A stretch of 64,000 bases of DNA from Prevotellaceae bacterium UBA1075 (GCA_002316015.1 DCCS01000032.1:97628-161627); one strand, 5' to 3'; counted from the first letter of the stretch, positions 28,467-38,019 are shown. Translations and numbers: made by a program. Notes: generated from the sequence alone by a model not told the origin.

Positions 28467-31400
28467 TTTGTCTGCCAACATAGAGGAAGGGTTCGCACAG
28501 AAGGCCCAATACATTGTCACGCCCAATGCCCGACAGGTGGCCGAGGGCATAGTGAAGGGATTTCACTCGGGAGTTCATTCCTTCACCATTATTGGCTCTT
28601 ATGGGACAGGAAAGTCCAGTTTTCTGCTGGCATTGGAGAGAGACCTGGTGGGAAAGAAACGGAAGGAACTGCTCAGCCCATCTGTTCTGTCCAAGGAGAA
28701 GGAGTTTGAAGTGTGGAAGATAGTGGGGGACTATAGGGAACTCTCGTCCCTGCTTGCCCAGAAACTCTCGGTAGAAGGCGCCACTGAAAACATATTTGAT
28801 GCCCTGCGCAGTGAATACCATAGACTGAGGAGTGAAGGAAAATTTCTGGTCATCATGATAGATGAGTTTGGCAAGGTGCTTGAGCATGCCGCCAAGAACA
28901 GTCCCGAGCGCGAACTCTATTTCATCCAGAAATTTGCCGAGTTTGTGAATGTGCCAACAAGGAGCATACTGCTGTTGACCACACTTCACCAGAACTTCAG
29001 TGCCTATGCCCGCAAGTTGACCGATGTGCAAAAGGAGGAGTGGACCAAAGTAAAAGGCCGCTTCCAGGAACTTGTGTTTGTGGAACCCGTGGAGCAACTC
29101 CTTTACCTGGCTTCGGCACGGACTACCCCTGGCAGGAAGCGCAAGGGTGATAATTCCTTAGTCTCAGCCTTGGTTTCCTTGGCCAGAAAGACAGGTTTCG
29201 TGTCCCATGGTTTCTCTGAGGACACAGCGCAGGTACTGGCACCGCTGGAGCCATTTGCGGCTTACGTCATAACCCAGGCTATCCAGCGATATGGACAGAA
29301 CGAGCGTTCCTTGTTTTCCTTCTTATACGCAAGGGGAGCCAGTTCTCTGTCGGAATACAGGGGGAAGGTATATCACCTCCAGTGCTGCTATGACTATATA
29401 TATTACAGCTTCTACTCCTATCTGAAAGAAGCCAATGCTGATTCTATGCAATGGAGTTCAATGCAGGTTGCCATCGAGAGGGTAGAGGGACTGTCATGGG
29501 ATACCCCGACGGATATGGCGGAAGCTATCAAACTGGTGAAAACTATCGGCTTGCTGAATCTCTTCGGAAATGCCTCATTCAAGATGAGCCGTGAGGAAAC
29601 TGCCCAGTATGCACAAGACGCATTGGGCCTAGAGGCCCCATTGGCCTTGCTGGGCAGGCTGGAGCAGTACAAGATTATCCGATATGCGGGTTACAAGTTC
29701 CGCTACATTCTGTTTGACGGCACCGACATCAACATTGAGGATGAAATCCGTAAGGCGGGATTAGTGGTGAGTCGTCCAGTGAATTATGTGGATGGCATCA
29801 GAAACTATTGTTTTAAGAAGGTGGTGCCTGTGAAGGCGTGTTATTTTGAGAAGGGTACTCCCAGATATTTTGAGTATGAAGTGCTTAGTGAGGGAGTGGA
29901 CAAGACACCAGTGGGAGATACGGATGGATATATCCAACTGATATTCTCCTCAGACAAGGGAGTCCTGGAAGCGACTCGTGCCTTGAGTGAGAGGTGCGGG
30001 AATGCCATTGTCTATGCCTGTTTCGGGAACACAGAGGAGTTGGTGAATCACCTCTACCAGATAGAGAAGTACAGGTATATCCTTGACAAGGTGCTGATAG
30101 ACAAGTCGGACAAGGTGGCCATCAACGAGATAAATCACTTGATGGAATACGAGAAAGTGGTGCTCAACAAGTCTATCCGCGAGTGCCTGTTTGCTTATGA
30201 TGGTCAGGTGACTTGGATATTCAAGGGGGAGGAAAGGACAATCCACTCCTTGCGGGATTTCAACCGCCTGCTGTCATTGGCATGTAACACCATTTATCCT
30301 CAAACGCCCAGGATGATAAACGAATTGTTCAACAAGCACAAACTGAGCAGTTCTATCTCCAGCGCGCGAGGCAAGTACCTTGCGGCGCTGCTCAACCAGA
30401 GCAACAAGCCCGACCTGGGCTTCCCCCAAGACAAGTTTCCGCCAGAGAAGACCATCTACTATTCCCTGTTGAAGAACACGGGATTTCATGCAAATGGAGA
30501 GTTTGCCGATGAGCCTACAGACGCAGACTTCATGCCCCTGTGGGAAGCTTGCGAGGAGTTTCTCTCTTCCACCGTAGGTAAGGCACGCAAGGTGTCGGAT
30601 CTGATTAAGAAGTTGCTATCCAAACCATACAAGCTGAAACAGGGATTCCTGGACTTCTGGATTCCTACCTATTTGTATATAAAGCGACAGGACTACTCGC
30701 TGTATGGGGCCAATGGGGCTTATATCCCCAATATCACTATGGAATTCTTCGAATTGCTGCAGAAGCGTCCTGGAGAGTATCTGATCAAAGCCTTTGATGT
30801 TACGGGAGTAAAGGTACAAATCTTCAACCAGTACAGGAAGTTCCTGAATGTGGAGGCCATGGGGAGCATCAAGAGTGATGATTTCATAGAGACCATCAAG
30901 CCTTTCTTCTTTTTCTACAACAGACGACTGAACGACTATGCCAAGCATACACGAAAGTTCAATCATGAACAGACGGTAAGGTTCAGGGACACGCTGGCCA
31001 GGGCAAAAGACCCAGAGAAGACGTTCTTTGAGGATTTGCCTGAGGCTCTGGGGTACAACAGAGAAGCATTACTGGACTCAGCAAAGGTGCAGGAGTTTTG
31101 CTATGTCATCAACAGGGCTGTCAAGGAACTTCGTTCCTGCTATTCCGACCTGATAGATCGTGTGGAAGACCGATTGCTGGATACATTGGGCATTGAGTCC
31201 CGTGACTATTCGGAATACATCGTGGAGATAAGGCACCGCTTGGCGAGTGTAAAGGAATACTTGCTCACGGACAGGCTGAAGGAATTTCACCAGCATGCAA
31301 TGGCAGAGTTTGACAACCGAAATGAGTGGTATCAGTCCATTTGCTACACAGCATTAGAGCAACCACTGGAGCGATTGCGTGATGAACAGGAGGAGAGACT

Positions 31401-31698
31401 GACTGACAACCTGACGATGCTATTCCGTGAATGCGAGAAGTATTCGGACATATCGAAGATGTGGGAGAGTGAATCAGATGAGATTTATTCACTTGACCTG
31501 GTTTCTACTTACGGCAGCAACATCTATGCGCAAACATTCCGATTGCCAGAGAGCGAAAGGAAAAAGTCGGCAAGGCTGGAGGCTGATATCACTCGGCTGC
31601 TTGATGGCATGGACAACGACAATATCTCGGTATGCACATTGCTGAAGATACTGAACAAGCGGCTGGGTAGTCAGCCACAGACAGAACAAAAGAAATAA
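28453..31698 (+). CDS. Large P-loop ATPase of Dnd/Pbe-like cluster
   Basis: A 1081-residue protein. Walker A is GSYGTGKSS at residues 48-56 and Walker B is FLVIMIDEFGK at 131-141, followed by a sensor-like ILLLTTLHQNF at about 175. The rest, about 800 residues, shows no domain that I can name. It is helical, with regular charged stretches. It overlaps the DUF4007 gene by 14 bp and ends 5 bp before the DndC-like gene, so it is surely part of the operon. ATPases of this shape (AAA/STAND-like N terminus and a long helical body) occur in defence operons as motors or sensors. That role here is inference. Confidence 0.8.
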   Translation: MRQFSLSANIEEGFAQKAQYIVTPNARQVAEGIVKGFHSGVHSFTIIGSYGTGKSSFLLALERDLVGKKRKELLSPSVLSKEKEFEVWKIVGDYRELSSLLAQKLSVEGATENIFDALRSEYHRLRSEGKFLVIMIDEFGKVLEHAAKNSPERELYFIQKFAEFVNVPTRSILLLTTLHQNFSAYARKLTDVQKEEWTKVKGRFQELVFVEPVEQLLYLASARTTPGRKRKGDNSLVSALVSLARKTGFVSHGFSEDTAQVLAPLEPFAAYVITQAIQRYGQNERSLFSFLYARGASSLSEYRGKVYHLQCCYDYIYYSFYSYLKEANADSMQWSSMQVAIERVEGLSWDTPTDMAEAIKLVKTIGLLNLFGNASFKMSREETAQYAQDALGLEAPLALLGRLEQYKIIRYAGYKFRYILFDGTDINIEDEIRKAGLVVSRPVNYVDGIRNYCFKKVVPVKACYFEKGTPRYFEYEVLSEGVDKTPVGDTDGYIQLIFSSDKGVLEATRALSERCGNAIVYACFGNTEELVNHLYQIEKYRYILDKVLIDKSDKVAINEINHLMEYEKVVLNKSIRECLFAYDGQVTWIFKGEERTIHSLRDFNRLLSLACNTIYPQTPRMINELFNKHKLSSSISSARGKYLAALLNQSNKPDLGFPQDKFPPEKTIYYSLLKNTGFHANGEFADEPTDADFMPLWEACEEFLSSTVGKARKVSDLIKKLLSKPYKLKQGFLDFWIPTYLYIKRQDYSLYGANGAYIPNITMEFFELLQKRPGEYLIKAFDVTGVKVQIFNQYRKFLNVEAMGSIKSDDFIETIKPFFFFYNRRLNDYAKHTRKFNHEQTVRFRDTLARAKDPEKTFFEDLPEALGYNREALLDSAKVQEFCYVINRAVKELRSCYSDLIDRVEDRLLDTLGIESRDYSEYIVEIRHRLASVKEYLLTDRLKEFHQHAMAEFDNRNEWYQSICYTALEQPLERLRDEQEERLTDNLTMLFRECEKYSDISKMWESESDEIYSLDLVSTYGSNIYAQTFRLPESERKKSARLEADITRLLDGMDNDNISVCTLLKILNKRLGSQPQTEQKK

Positions 31699-31703
31699 CA
31701 CAA

Positions 31704-32804
31704 ATGAAAGTACGGCATATATTAGGCATCTCGGGCGGGAAGGACAGCGCGGCACTTGCCATCTATCTCAAACAGAAATACCCTGCCCTAAGGATTGAGT
31801 ACTACAATTCCGACACAGGCTGCGAACTGGCTGAGACGGAGTTGCTGATAGACAGGCTTGGGGCATATCTGGGAAGTATCAAAAGGCTTAGGGCTGCAGA
31901 GGACAGTCCCGAGGCTACACCTTTTGAGCATTTTCTGAAAGCCGCAGGTGGATTCCTGCCATCGCCTCAGGCGCGCTGGTGTACCAAGAAGATGAAGCTG
32001 GATGAGTTTGAGAGATATGTAGGTGATGACTATGCGGTGTCTTACGTCGGAATCCGTGGTGATGAAGACCGTGATGGTTATGTTTCTTCCAAACCAAACA
32101 TCCAGTCGGTCTTCCCCTTTAGAAGAAACATTTGGAGTGTGGATGTCATCAATAAATTCCTGCATAAGGAGAATCAAGAACAAATCGTTGCCATCTACGA
32201 TAAGTTATGCCCAGAGGGTATGATGAAGGAGGACTTGATGGATGTACTGAAAAAGCCTATCACCAAGCAATTCTATTATTCCAAGAAGTTGAATGCCCTA
32301 CTGGATATTGATGTCAAGATGTTCAACCATGCGGTGTTTGAGTTCTTGAAGACTACCGGCTATCCTGTTGGCCACCTGGATTCGTTTCCGCTTATTGACA
32401 ATGACGATGTGCTGGTCAAGGACGATATCTTCAGATTACTGCGGGATAGCGGTGTTGGGGTGCCCTCATATTATGAGGAGATACCTTTTGAGGTTGATGG
32501 CAAGACTGGCACCTATTGCCGGAGCCGAAGTGGTTGCTATTTCTGCTTCTTTCAACAGAAGATTGAGTGGATATGGCTCTACGAACAGCATCCAGACTTG
32601 TACAAGAAAGCAATGTCGTTTGAGAAGGATGGCTACACCTGGATCCAGAATGAGAGCCTGGCAGACTTGATCAAGCCAGAACGCATACGGCAGGTGAAAC
32701 TCGATATCATCAAGAGGCAGGAGGCCAACAGAACCAAGAACAAAGGCACAAGTCTTGCCGAACTATTTGGGGACGAGTATGTTTGTGCCAATTGTTTTAT
32801 CTGA
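31704..32804 (+). CDS. PAPS-reductase-family protein, DndC-like
   Basis: A 366-residue member of the adenine-nucleotide alpha-hydrolase superfamily. The PP-loop SGGKDSA is at residues 10-16. RWCTKKMK at 91-98, Cys272, Cys278 and Cys281 (YCRSRSGCYFC), and a C-terminal CANC at 361-364 supply cysteines suited to an Fe-S cluster. This layout recalls DndC, the ATP-dependent enzyme that prepares the DNA backbone for sulfur insertion, and is unlike assimilatory CysH. The neighbouring SMC ATPase (DndD-like) and DUF4007 gene support the link to phosphorothioation-type chemistry. No cysteine desulfurase (DndA) is encoded nearby; a housekeeping IscS could serve. Family sure, reaction inferred. Confidence 0.85.
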   Translation: MKVRHILGISGGKDSAALAIYLKQKYPALRIEYYNSDTGCELAETELLIDRLGAYLGSIKRLRAAEDSPEATPFEHFLKAAGGFLPSPQARWCTKKMKLDEFERYVGDDYAVSYVGIRGDEDRDGYVSSKPNIQSVFPFRRNIWSVDVINKFLHKENQEQIVAIYDKLCPEGMMKEDLMDVLKKPITKQFYYSKKLNALLDIDVKMFNHAVFEFLKTTGYPVGHLDSFPLIDNDDVLVKDDIFRLLRDSGVGVPSYYEEIPFEVDGKTGTYCRSRSGCYFCFFQQKIEWIWLYEQHPDLYKKAMSFEKDGYTWIQNESLADLIKPERIRQVKLDIIKRQEANRTKNKGTSLAELFGDEYVCANCFI

Positions 32805-32818
32805 CAAACAGACGTGCT

Positions 32819-35041
32819 ATGCTATACGATGTAAACTGGGCAGAGGACGGCACTTACCGTCCAGGAGAATACAATTCGCCAGAGAGGCTTTTCAATGACG
32901 GACTGAGAAACAGCACGGAATTTGACTTGCAGCTGGGCTACTTCAGTTCAGCAGCCATAAGTGTGCTCGCTGATGGCTTTGCCTCGTTTATCGTCAATGG
33001 TGGAAGGATGCGCCTTGTCATCAATCATATAGTATCAGAGTCGGATAAGAAGGCCATAAGCAAGGGTGTTTACGGAGGGCTGATTGACTGCTTCGACCTC
33101 ACGGACTTCGACTCTCTGAAAAAGACCTTGGACGAATACCAGCAACAGTTCTTTGAGTGCCTGGCATTCCTCATCTACACCAAGCGTATAGACATCCGTA
33201 TAATATGCCCCCGCAGCCGTAAAGGTATCGCACATACGAAGTCGGGCCAATTCAGGGATGGAGATAGTGTGACAGCTTTCACGGGGTCGGCAAACTTTAC
33301 TATCAGTGGGCTGTTCAATAACTTGGAGGAAATAAAGATTGACCGCAGCGACAGTATTGACGGTATGGTGCGCAAGCGTATAGAGAGTCAGCGAATGGAG
33401 TTTGATTCTATCATGAGCCATCAGAAGAAGGGAATTGACTACCTGTCACCTGAAAGGCTGGAGGTAGCTATAGTGTCTGCTTTTGGTGGAAAGGACATAG
33501 AGGAACTTGTGGATGTGGAGCGGAAACTGAGACGGGTAAAGGAAGAGAGACAAAGGACGGAAAGGCAAGATACTATGCTCCTGGCATGCGAGACTGATTT
33601 GGCAAGGGAGCCGCATTTCCCCTACCCATCAGGCCCCAGGGAATATCAGCAACAGGCTTTTGAAAACTGGAAGAACAACAAACAGAGGGGGCTGTTTGCA
33701 ATGGCAACGGGTACAGGAAAAACCCTTACATCGCTGAATTGCCTGCTGGAGATATACAAGAGAAAGGGGTATTATAAGGCTATCATCTTGGTGCCTACCC
33801 AGACACTGGTGGAGCAATGGGTGGACGAGTGCAAGAAGTTTGACTTCACACAGGTTTATACGGTATATTCCAGGAATAAGAACTGGGTCAACGAGGTGGA
33901 CTTGCTGCATCTGAAAGAGAATTTCAATCGGTCGGGGCATGACAGCTCATTTATCATCATATCCACTTACTCTTCGTTTGTGCGAGAGAATGTGTTTCTG
34001 TCCCTTAACACGTTTTCCAGAAACAAGACTCTGCTGATTGCCGATGAGGCACACAACATGGGGGCAAAGAGAATGCTCGACAGAATGGACAGCATAGTGT
34101 ATCTGAGGAGAATCGGTTTGTCGGCCACGCCCTATCGACAGTTTGATGATGAGGGTAATCAAAGGATAAACGAGTTCTTTGGCTGCACGGAGGGATTCAC
34201 GTTTGAGTACTCCATGCGCGAGGCAATTGACAATGACTTCTTGTGCCGCTACTATTACTATCCTCATGTCATCAGGCTGAACGATGCAGAGATGTCGGAT
34301 TATCTCAAGATATCCAGGAAGCTCTCGAAGTTCTACAATTATGGCAAGGACTCATTTGCCCAAGGGAACGACATATTGACGGCTCTCCTGCTGAAGCGAA
34401 AACGCATCATACACAAGGCACAGCAAAAGGAGACTGTGTTTGAGGCCATACTGAAGCAACGCTATAAGGAGAAGGGAAATCTGAAATATACCCTGGTTTA
34501 TGTACCCGAGGGCAACAAACCAGACTCTATCGCTGATATGTTTGAGACGGCAGATACCTTAGGTGCAGACAGCACATCGGAGCATCTGATAGATAGATAC
34601 ACCCAGATAGTGTATGACATTAGTCCACAAACTACCGTAAGGGAGTTCGTTTCTGGATCCAAAGAACAAGCAAAAATACTGGATGACTTTGCTTGCGGAA
34701 GGCTTGAAGTACTGACCTCGATGAAATGTCTGGATGAGGGGGTGGACATTCCACGCAGTGAAATGGCGGTGTTCTGTGCCAGTACAGGCAACCCGCGCCA
34801 GTTTGTGCAGAGAAGGGGAAGAATCCTGCGTAACCATAAGGACAAGCATCGGGCAATCATCCATGACCTGATTGTGGCACCATGGATAAGTGATTCGGAG
34901 GAGAGTTACAATATGGAAAGAAACTTGCTCAATGTGGAACTGAAGCGAGTGCGTGACTTTGCTTCCCTGTCGGAGAATGCAGATTATACATACAACGAAC
35001 TAGAAGATACCGTCTCATATTATAATTTATCAATTCTATAG
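32819..35041 (+). CDS. PLD-type nuclease / SF2 helicase fusion
   Basis: A 741-residue fusion. The N-terminal phospholipase-D-like domain has H139-T-K141 and a following GSANFTISG (about 157-165), a partial HKD site that could cut DNA. It is followed by an SF2 helicase core: ATGTGKT at 296-302, DEAH at 409-412, GLSATPYRQ at about 433-441, and motif VI QRRGRILR at 664-671. The layout matches restriction-type effectors in which a nuclease is loaded by a translocase. The ATG at 32819 lies 14 bp after the DndC-like stop; the frame also runs upstream into that gene but without conserved content. It is a plausible restriction effector of the cluster. Confidence 0.85.
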   Translation: MLYDVNWAEDGTYRPGEYNSPERLFNDGLRNSTEFDLQLGYFSSAAISVLADGFASFIVNGGRMRLVINHIVSESDKKAISKGVYGGLIDCFDLTDFDSLKKTLDEYQQQFFECLAFLIYTKRIDIRIICPRSRKGIAHTKSGQFRDGDSVTAFTGSANFTISGLFNNLEEIKIDRSDSIDGMVRKRIESQRMEFDSIMSHQKKGIDYLSPERLEVAIVSAFGGKDIEELVDVERKLRRVKEERQRTERQDTMLLACETDLAREPHFPYPSGPREYQQQAFENWKNNKQRGLFAMATGTGKTLTSLNCLLEIYKRKGYYKAIILVPTQTLVEQWVDECKKFDFTQVYTVYSRNKNWVNEVDLLHLKENFNRSGHDSSFIIISTYSSFVRENVFLSLNTFSRNKTLLIADEAHNMGAKRMLDRMDSIVYLRRIGLSATPYRQFDDEGNQRINEFFGCTEGFTFEYSMREAIDNDFLCRYYYYPHVIRLNDAEMSDYLKISRKLSKFYNYGKDSFAQGNDILTALLLKRKRIIHKAQQKETVFEAILKQRYKEKGNLKYTLVYVPEGNKPDSIADMFETADTLGADSTSEHLIDRYTQIVYDISPQTTVREFVSGSKEQAKILDDFACGRLEVLTSMKCLDEGVDIPRSEMAVFCASTGNPRQFVQRRGRILRNHKDKHRAIIHDLIVAPWISDSEESYNMERNLLNVELKRVRDFASLSENADYTYNELEDTVSYYNLSIL

Positions 35042-35043
35042 AT

Positions 35044-35280
35044 ATGGCATATACAACTAACAATGACAAGATGCTTGGGGCTGTTCTGCTTGACCCAGAA
35101 CTGATGAAGTTTGGCCATTACGGCGAAGCGGACGTAAACTTCACCTCAGCCTATCAGGCTGTAGAATCCGACAACTATGTGATAAGTGCTGTGGCTCATA
35201 TTATCATACGAGCCTCAGAGGGTGCAACGGAAAAGGAAATTTACAAGGAAATCACGGAGTACTTAAAGAATAGAGTGTAA
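35044..35280 (+). CDS. Small orphan protein of the Dnd/Pbe-like cluster
   Basis: A 78-residue protein starting two bases after the helicase stop codon and ending 4 bp before the SMC-ATPase gene. That spacing makes it a real operon member. It is mildly acidic, with a central helix-forming stretch (NYVISAVAHIIIRASEGATEKEIYKEITEYLKNRV). It matches no family I recognise. In Dnd systems a small protein (DndE, over 100 residues and basic) binds nicked DNA. This one is shorter and not basic, so I do not call it DndE. It could be a small adaptor for the SMC ATPase. Confidence 0.65.
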   Translation: MAYTTNNDKMLGAVLLDPELMKFGHYGEADVNFTSAYQAVESDNYVISAVAHIIIRASEGATEKEIYKEITEYLKNRV

Positions 35281-35284
35281 AACT

Positions 35285-37453
35285 ATGCTTGTAAGGAAAT
35301 TAACAATCAAGAATTTCCGTAGTTACTACGGAGAGAATACGTTTGAGTTCTCTGATGGCTTGACGCTCATCATAGGGGACAACGGTGATGGAAAGACCAC
35401 CTTCTTTGACGCATTGCAATGGTTGCTCATCACAACTATTGACAACAACAGTATTGACAATGTGTCGGAGATGAAAAAGTCCAAATTGGAAGTGGGCGAA
35501 AGTGACGAACTGGTCGTATCCATGCTGTTTGAGCATGATGGCGAGGAGAAGTTTGTGGAAAAGCGATTCACATTTACCCGTAAGTCGGAAAGAGAATTCG
35601 CAGTATCGCCCCCGGTCTTCAGAGGATATGAGGGAAACAATATTGAGCGTGAGCCTGTTTCTGGCAGAAACCTCATCAACAGATGCTTTGATGCCTTTAT
35701 CCAGAAGTATAGCATGTTCAAGGGAGAGTCTGACCTGAACGTGTTTCAGGACAGGACTGCACTGAAGGAACTTGTGGACAAATATTCAGATATACGCAAG
35801 TTTGATGAGCTGGTGAAACTCTCTGCTGCTTTTGAAGAGAAGTCCAATTCTGCCTTCATGAAAGAATGCAGGTCGGACAGAAAGGTTTCGGATGAGGCTA
35901 AACTTCTGGAGGCGCAACTGAACAGACTTTCAGGAGAGATTCTGGAAAAGAAGAAGGATATAAAGGAGAAGACCGAGTCCATCAGCCTTTATTCGACAAA
36001 ACTTGATACACTTGCTGAAAACCAGGATATAGCAGAGCAGTACAACGAGATAAGCGAGCGCATCAAGACACTGAATGAGAAAATTAGCAAGTTGAAGGCA
36101 AGCATCGCCATGGTGGACAAAAATACGGCTTTGATGGATAAGCAATGGATTTTGTGTGCATTTCCATCTATATTGGCTGAGTTTAAAAGTAAATGTCAGA
36201 TATATAGCAAGGAGAAAAGACATCAAGAAAAGGATTTTGTGGCACAGAAGGCAAAGGAGGAGGGTAAACTGGAAGCCTTCAATGAGGTCAGATGTCTTTT
36301 GGCCAATGGTGTGCCCGAACTTCCCTGGTATCTGCCCAATGAGGATACCATGCAGGAAATGATTAACGATCATGTTTGCAAGGTCTGCGGAAGACCAGCC
36401 CCAGAGGGGTCTGCTGCTTACGAGTTCATGGTCAACAAACTGCGAGAATACAAGAGACATATTGAGGAAAAGGCTAAACTGGAGGAGGCTAAGCCAACCT
36501 TGAGCGAGAAGCGGTTGTTTGTATCGGACTATGTTGAGGAGATACATAACCTGAGCATCGCCTTAGGAGGAAGTGTTGAGGCTGAGGTCGCACGCATAGC
36601 TTCTGATATAGATGACCGGCTGCAACTGGAGGACAGACTGCGCGCTGACCTAAAAGCCGAGAATGAAAAGAAACAAGAGGCTGAGGATAACAAGGCTCGG
36701 TTGCTCATCCAGGCTGATAATATGCCAGAGGAATTGCTGCAAAAGAATTTCAAGGACATAAAAAGCATGTTTGAACAAAAGGAACGTGCTGTACAACGCT
36801 TGACGAACTTGCAGGCGGAACTGCAAGACCTGACAGAGAAAGAGGCTGAATTGCGCAAAAAGTTTGGCGAACTCAATCCGCAGAACAGTCAAGTGAAGGT
36901 TTACCAGAATGTTCACCATGTACTGGAGCAAATCGCCAGGGCATTTGTGAATGCCAAAAAGGAGAACTTGCGGCGGTTCCTGGCAGATTTGGAAGAGCGT
37001 GCCAACGAATATCTGGAAAAACTGAGTGCGCAGGACTTCCATGGGGAAATACGCTTGTGCCATACAGTAGAGGACACCACAGAAATCAAACTGTTCAGCT
37101 CAAATGGCAGTGAAATCAAGAAGCCATCGGGCTCTCAGGAAACAGTCATGTATATATCTGTGCTGTTTGCCATTTCTGATTTTACTGACCAGAAGCGTGA
37201 TGAAAACTATCCTCTGATATTTGATGCCGCTACATCCTCATTTGGAGACTCAAAGGAGGAACGCTTCTATAATGTCATAGACAAGTTGAAAAAGCAATGC
37301 GTTATTGTCACAAAGGATTACATAACCAAAGGACAATTGCGTGTTAATGACGTTGACCAGTTGACTTGCTTTGTCTATCGCATTAAGAAGGCACCCAATT
37401 TCGACAGCAAGAATATGGCTACAATAAGAACTTTAGTTGATAAGATTAAGTGA
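35285..37453 (+). CDS. SMC/Rad50-like ATPase, DndD-like
   Basis: A 722-residue ABC-type ATPase. Walker A is GDNGDGKTT at residues 31-39. Two long coiled-coil arms follow. A zinc-hook-like CKVC lies at 365-368, at the middle of the protein as in Rad50. The signature-like PSGSQETV is at about 619-626. Walker B/D-loop is PLIFDAATSSFGD at 643-655. This domain order is that of DndD, the ATPase that pairs with DndC, and of RecF/SbcC-like defence ATPases. It ends four bases into the next gene. Likely role: ATP-driven DNA binding or nicking coupled to the DndC-like enzyme. That is inference. Confidence 0.88.
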   Translation: MLVRKLTIKNFRSYYGENTFEFSDGLTLIIGDNGDGKTTFFDALQWLLITTIDNNSIDNVSEMKKSKLEVGESDELVVSMLFEHDGEEKFVEKRFTFTRKSEREFAVSPPVFRGYEGNNIEREPVSGRNLINRCFDAFIQKYSMFKGESDLNVFQDRTALKELVDKYSDIRKFDELVKLSAAFEEKSNSAFMKECRSDRKVSDEAKLLEAQLNRLSGEILEKKKDIKEKTESISLYSTKLDTLAENQDIAEQYNEISERIKTLNEKISKLKASIAMVDKNTALMDKQWILCAFPSILAEFKSKCQIYSKEKRHQEKDFVAQKAKEEGKLEAFNEVRCLLANGVPELPWYLPNEDTMQEMINDHVCKVCGRPAPEGSAAYEFMVNKLREYKRHIEEKAKLEEAKPTLSEKRLFVSDYVEEIHNLSIALGGSVEAEVARIASDIDDRLQLEDRLRADLKAENEKKQEAEDNKARLLIQADNMPEELLQKNFKDIKSMFEQKERAVQRLTNLQAELQDLTEKEAELRKKFGELNPQNSQVKVYQNVHHVLEQIARAFVNAKKENLRRFLADLEERANEYLEKLSAQDFHGEIRLCHTVEDTTEIKLFSSNGSEIKKPSGSQETVMYISVLFAISDFTDQKRDENYPLIFDAATSSFGDSKEERFYNVIDKLKKQCVIVTKDYITKGQLRVNDVDQLTCFVYRIKKAPNFDSKNMATIRTLVDKIK

Positions 37454-37455
37454 GT

Positions 37456-38019
37456 ATGGAAAGTTTATTTGATATATGGAGCAAGAGAGACCCCGAGTGG
37501 GAAACGCGATACCAAGAGTCAGTCATGGATGTGTTCTGCGACTATGGACGTGGACGTAATTCTTACCAAGCAGCACGTGCGAAGCCGTTTGGCGCGGGGT
37601 ATGAGATATATATTATAGCATTCTTCATTGGGCTATACTTTGACGGTACCAAACCGTTGGTAGAGGACAGAGCAAAGAGAAAGAAGTTTGGCTGGCCAAT
37701 ACAGAAGTGGGGAAATATCGAATCGAGAATGGGAAGAGTTCCCTATGAGAAGCTTCAGAAGTTTATCTTTGCGGCATTGATTGCTCGCACAGATGTTGAC
37801 TTGATTGCCTTGGACAAAGGAGAGGTCAGCAGTAGGAAGATTGTGGACCAACTGATTGACAAGATGGAGCAGTATGCGAACTTCGGATTCACATATATAA
37901 CAGAGCAAATGGAGGTGGATCCGAACTGTTTCTTCAAGGAGACGGCCTTTTTGCGCCTCTTTCTCTCGTTTTTGAAAGCAGATAATGATGACTGTGACAA
38001 CGAATTGGAAGAACTCTGA
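37456..38019 (+). CDS. Orphan 187-residue protein of Dnd/Pbe-like cluster
   Basis: A protein of 187 residues from the ATG at 37456 (a GTG at 37450 overlapping the SMC gene stop would add two residues). The most distinctive part is an aromatic/glycine-rich stretch FGAGYEIYIIAFFIGLYFDG (about residues 45-64), then KKFGWPIQKWGN and FIFAALIARTDVDLIALDKGE. It ends very acidic. It is not a transmembrane protein in the usual sense, because hydrophobic runs are broken by charges. I do not recognise the family. It occupies the place where dndE follows dndD in classical dnd operons, so a functional counterpart is possible. Overlap and strand make it an operon member. Confidence 0.7.
   Translation: MESLFDIWSKRDPEWETRYQESVMDVFCDYGRGRNSYQAARAKPFGAGYEIYIIAFFIGLYFDGTKPLVEDRAKRKKFGWPIQKWGNIESRMGRVPYEKLQKFIFAALIARTDVDLIALDKGEVSSRKIVDQLIDKMEQYANFGFTYITEQMEVDPNCFFKETAFLRLFLSFLKADNDDCDNELEEL

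Noticed and set aside
31704..32804. Assimilatory PAPS reductase (CysH)
   Set aside because: The cysteine layout and the defence-type neighbours fit DndC-like enzymes, and no sulfate-assimilation genes are nearby.
35044..35280. DndE assignment for the 78-residue protein
   Set aside because: Shorter than DndE and lacks its basic character; no family motif visible.
37456..38019. Glycoside hydrolase (GH15-like) annotation for the orphan protein
   Set aside because: Far too short for GH15 and no catalytic acid motif; such a label would be a transfer error.
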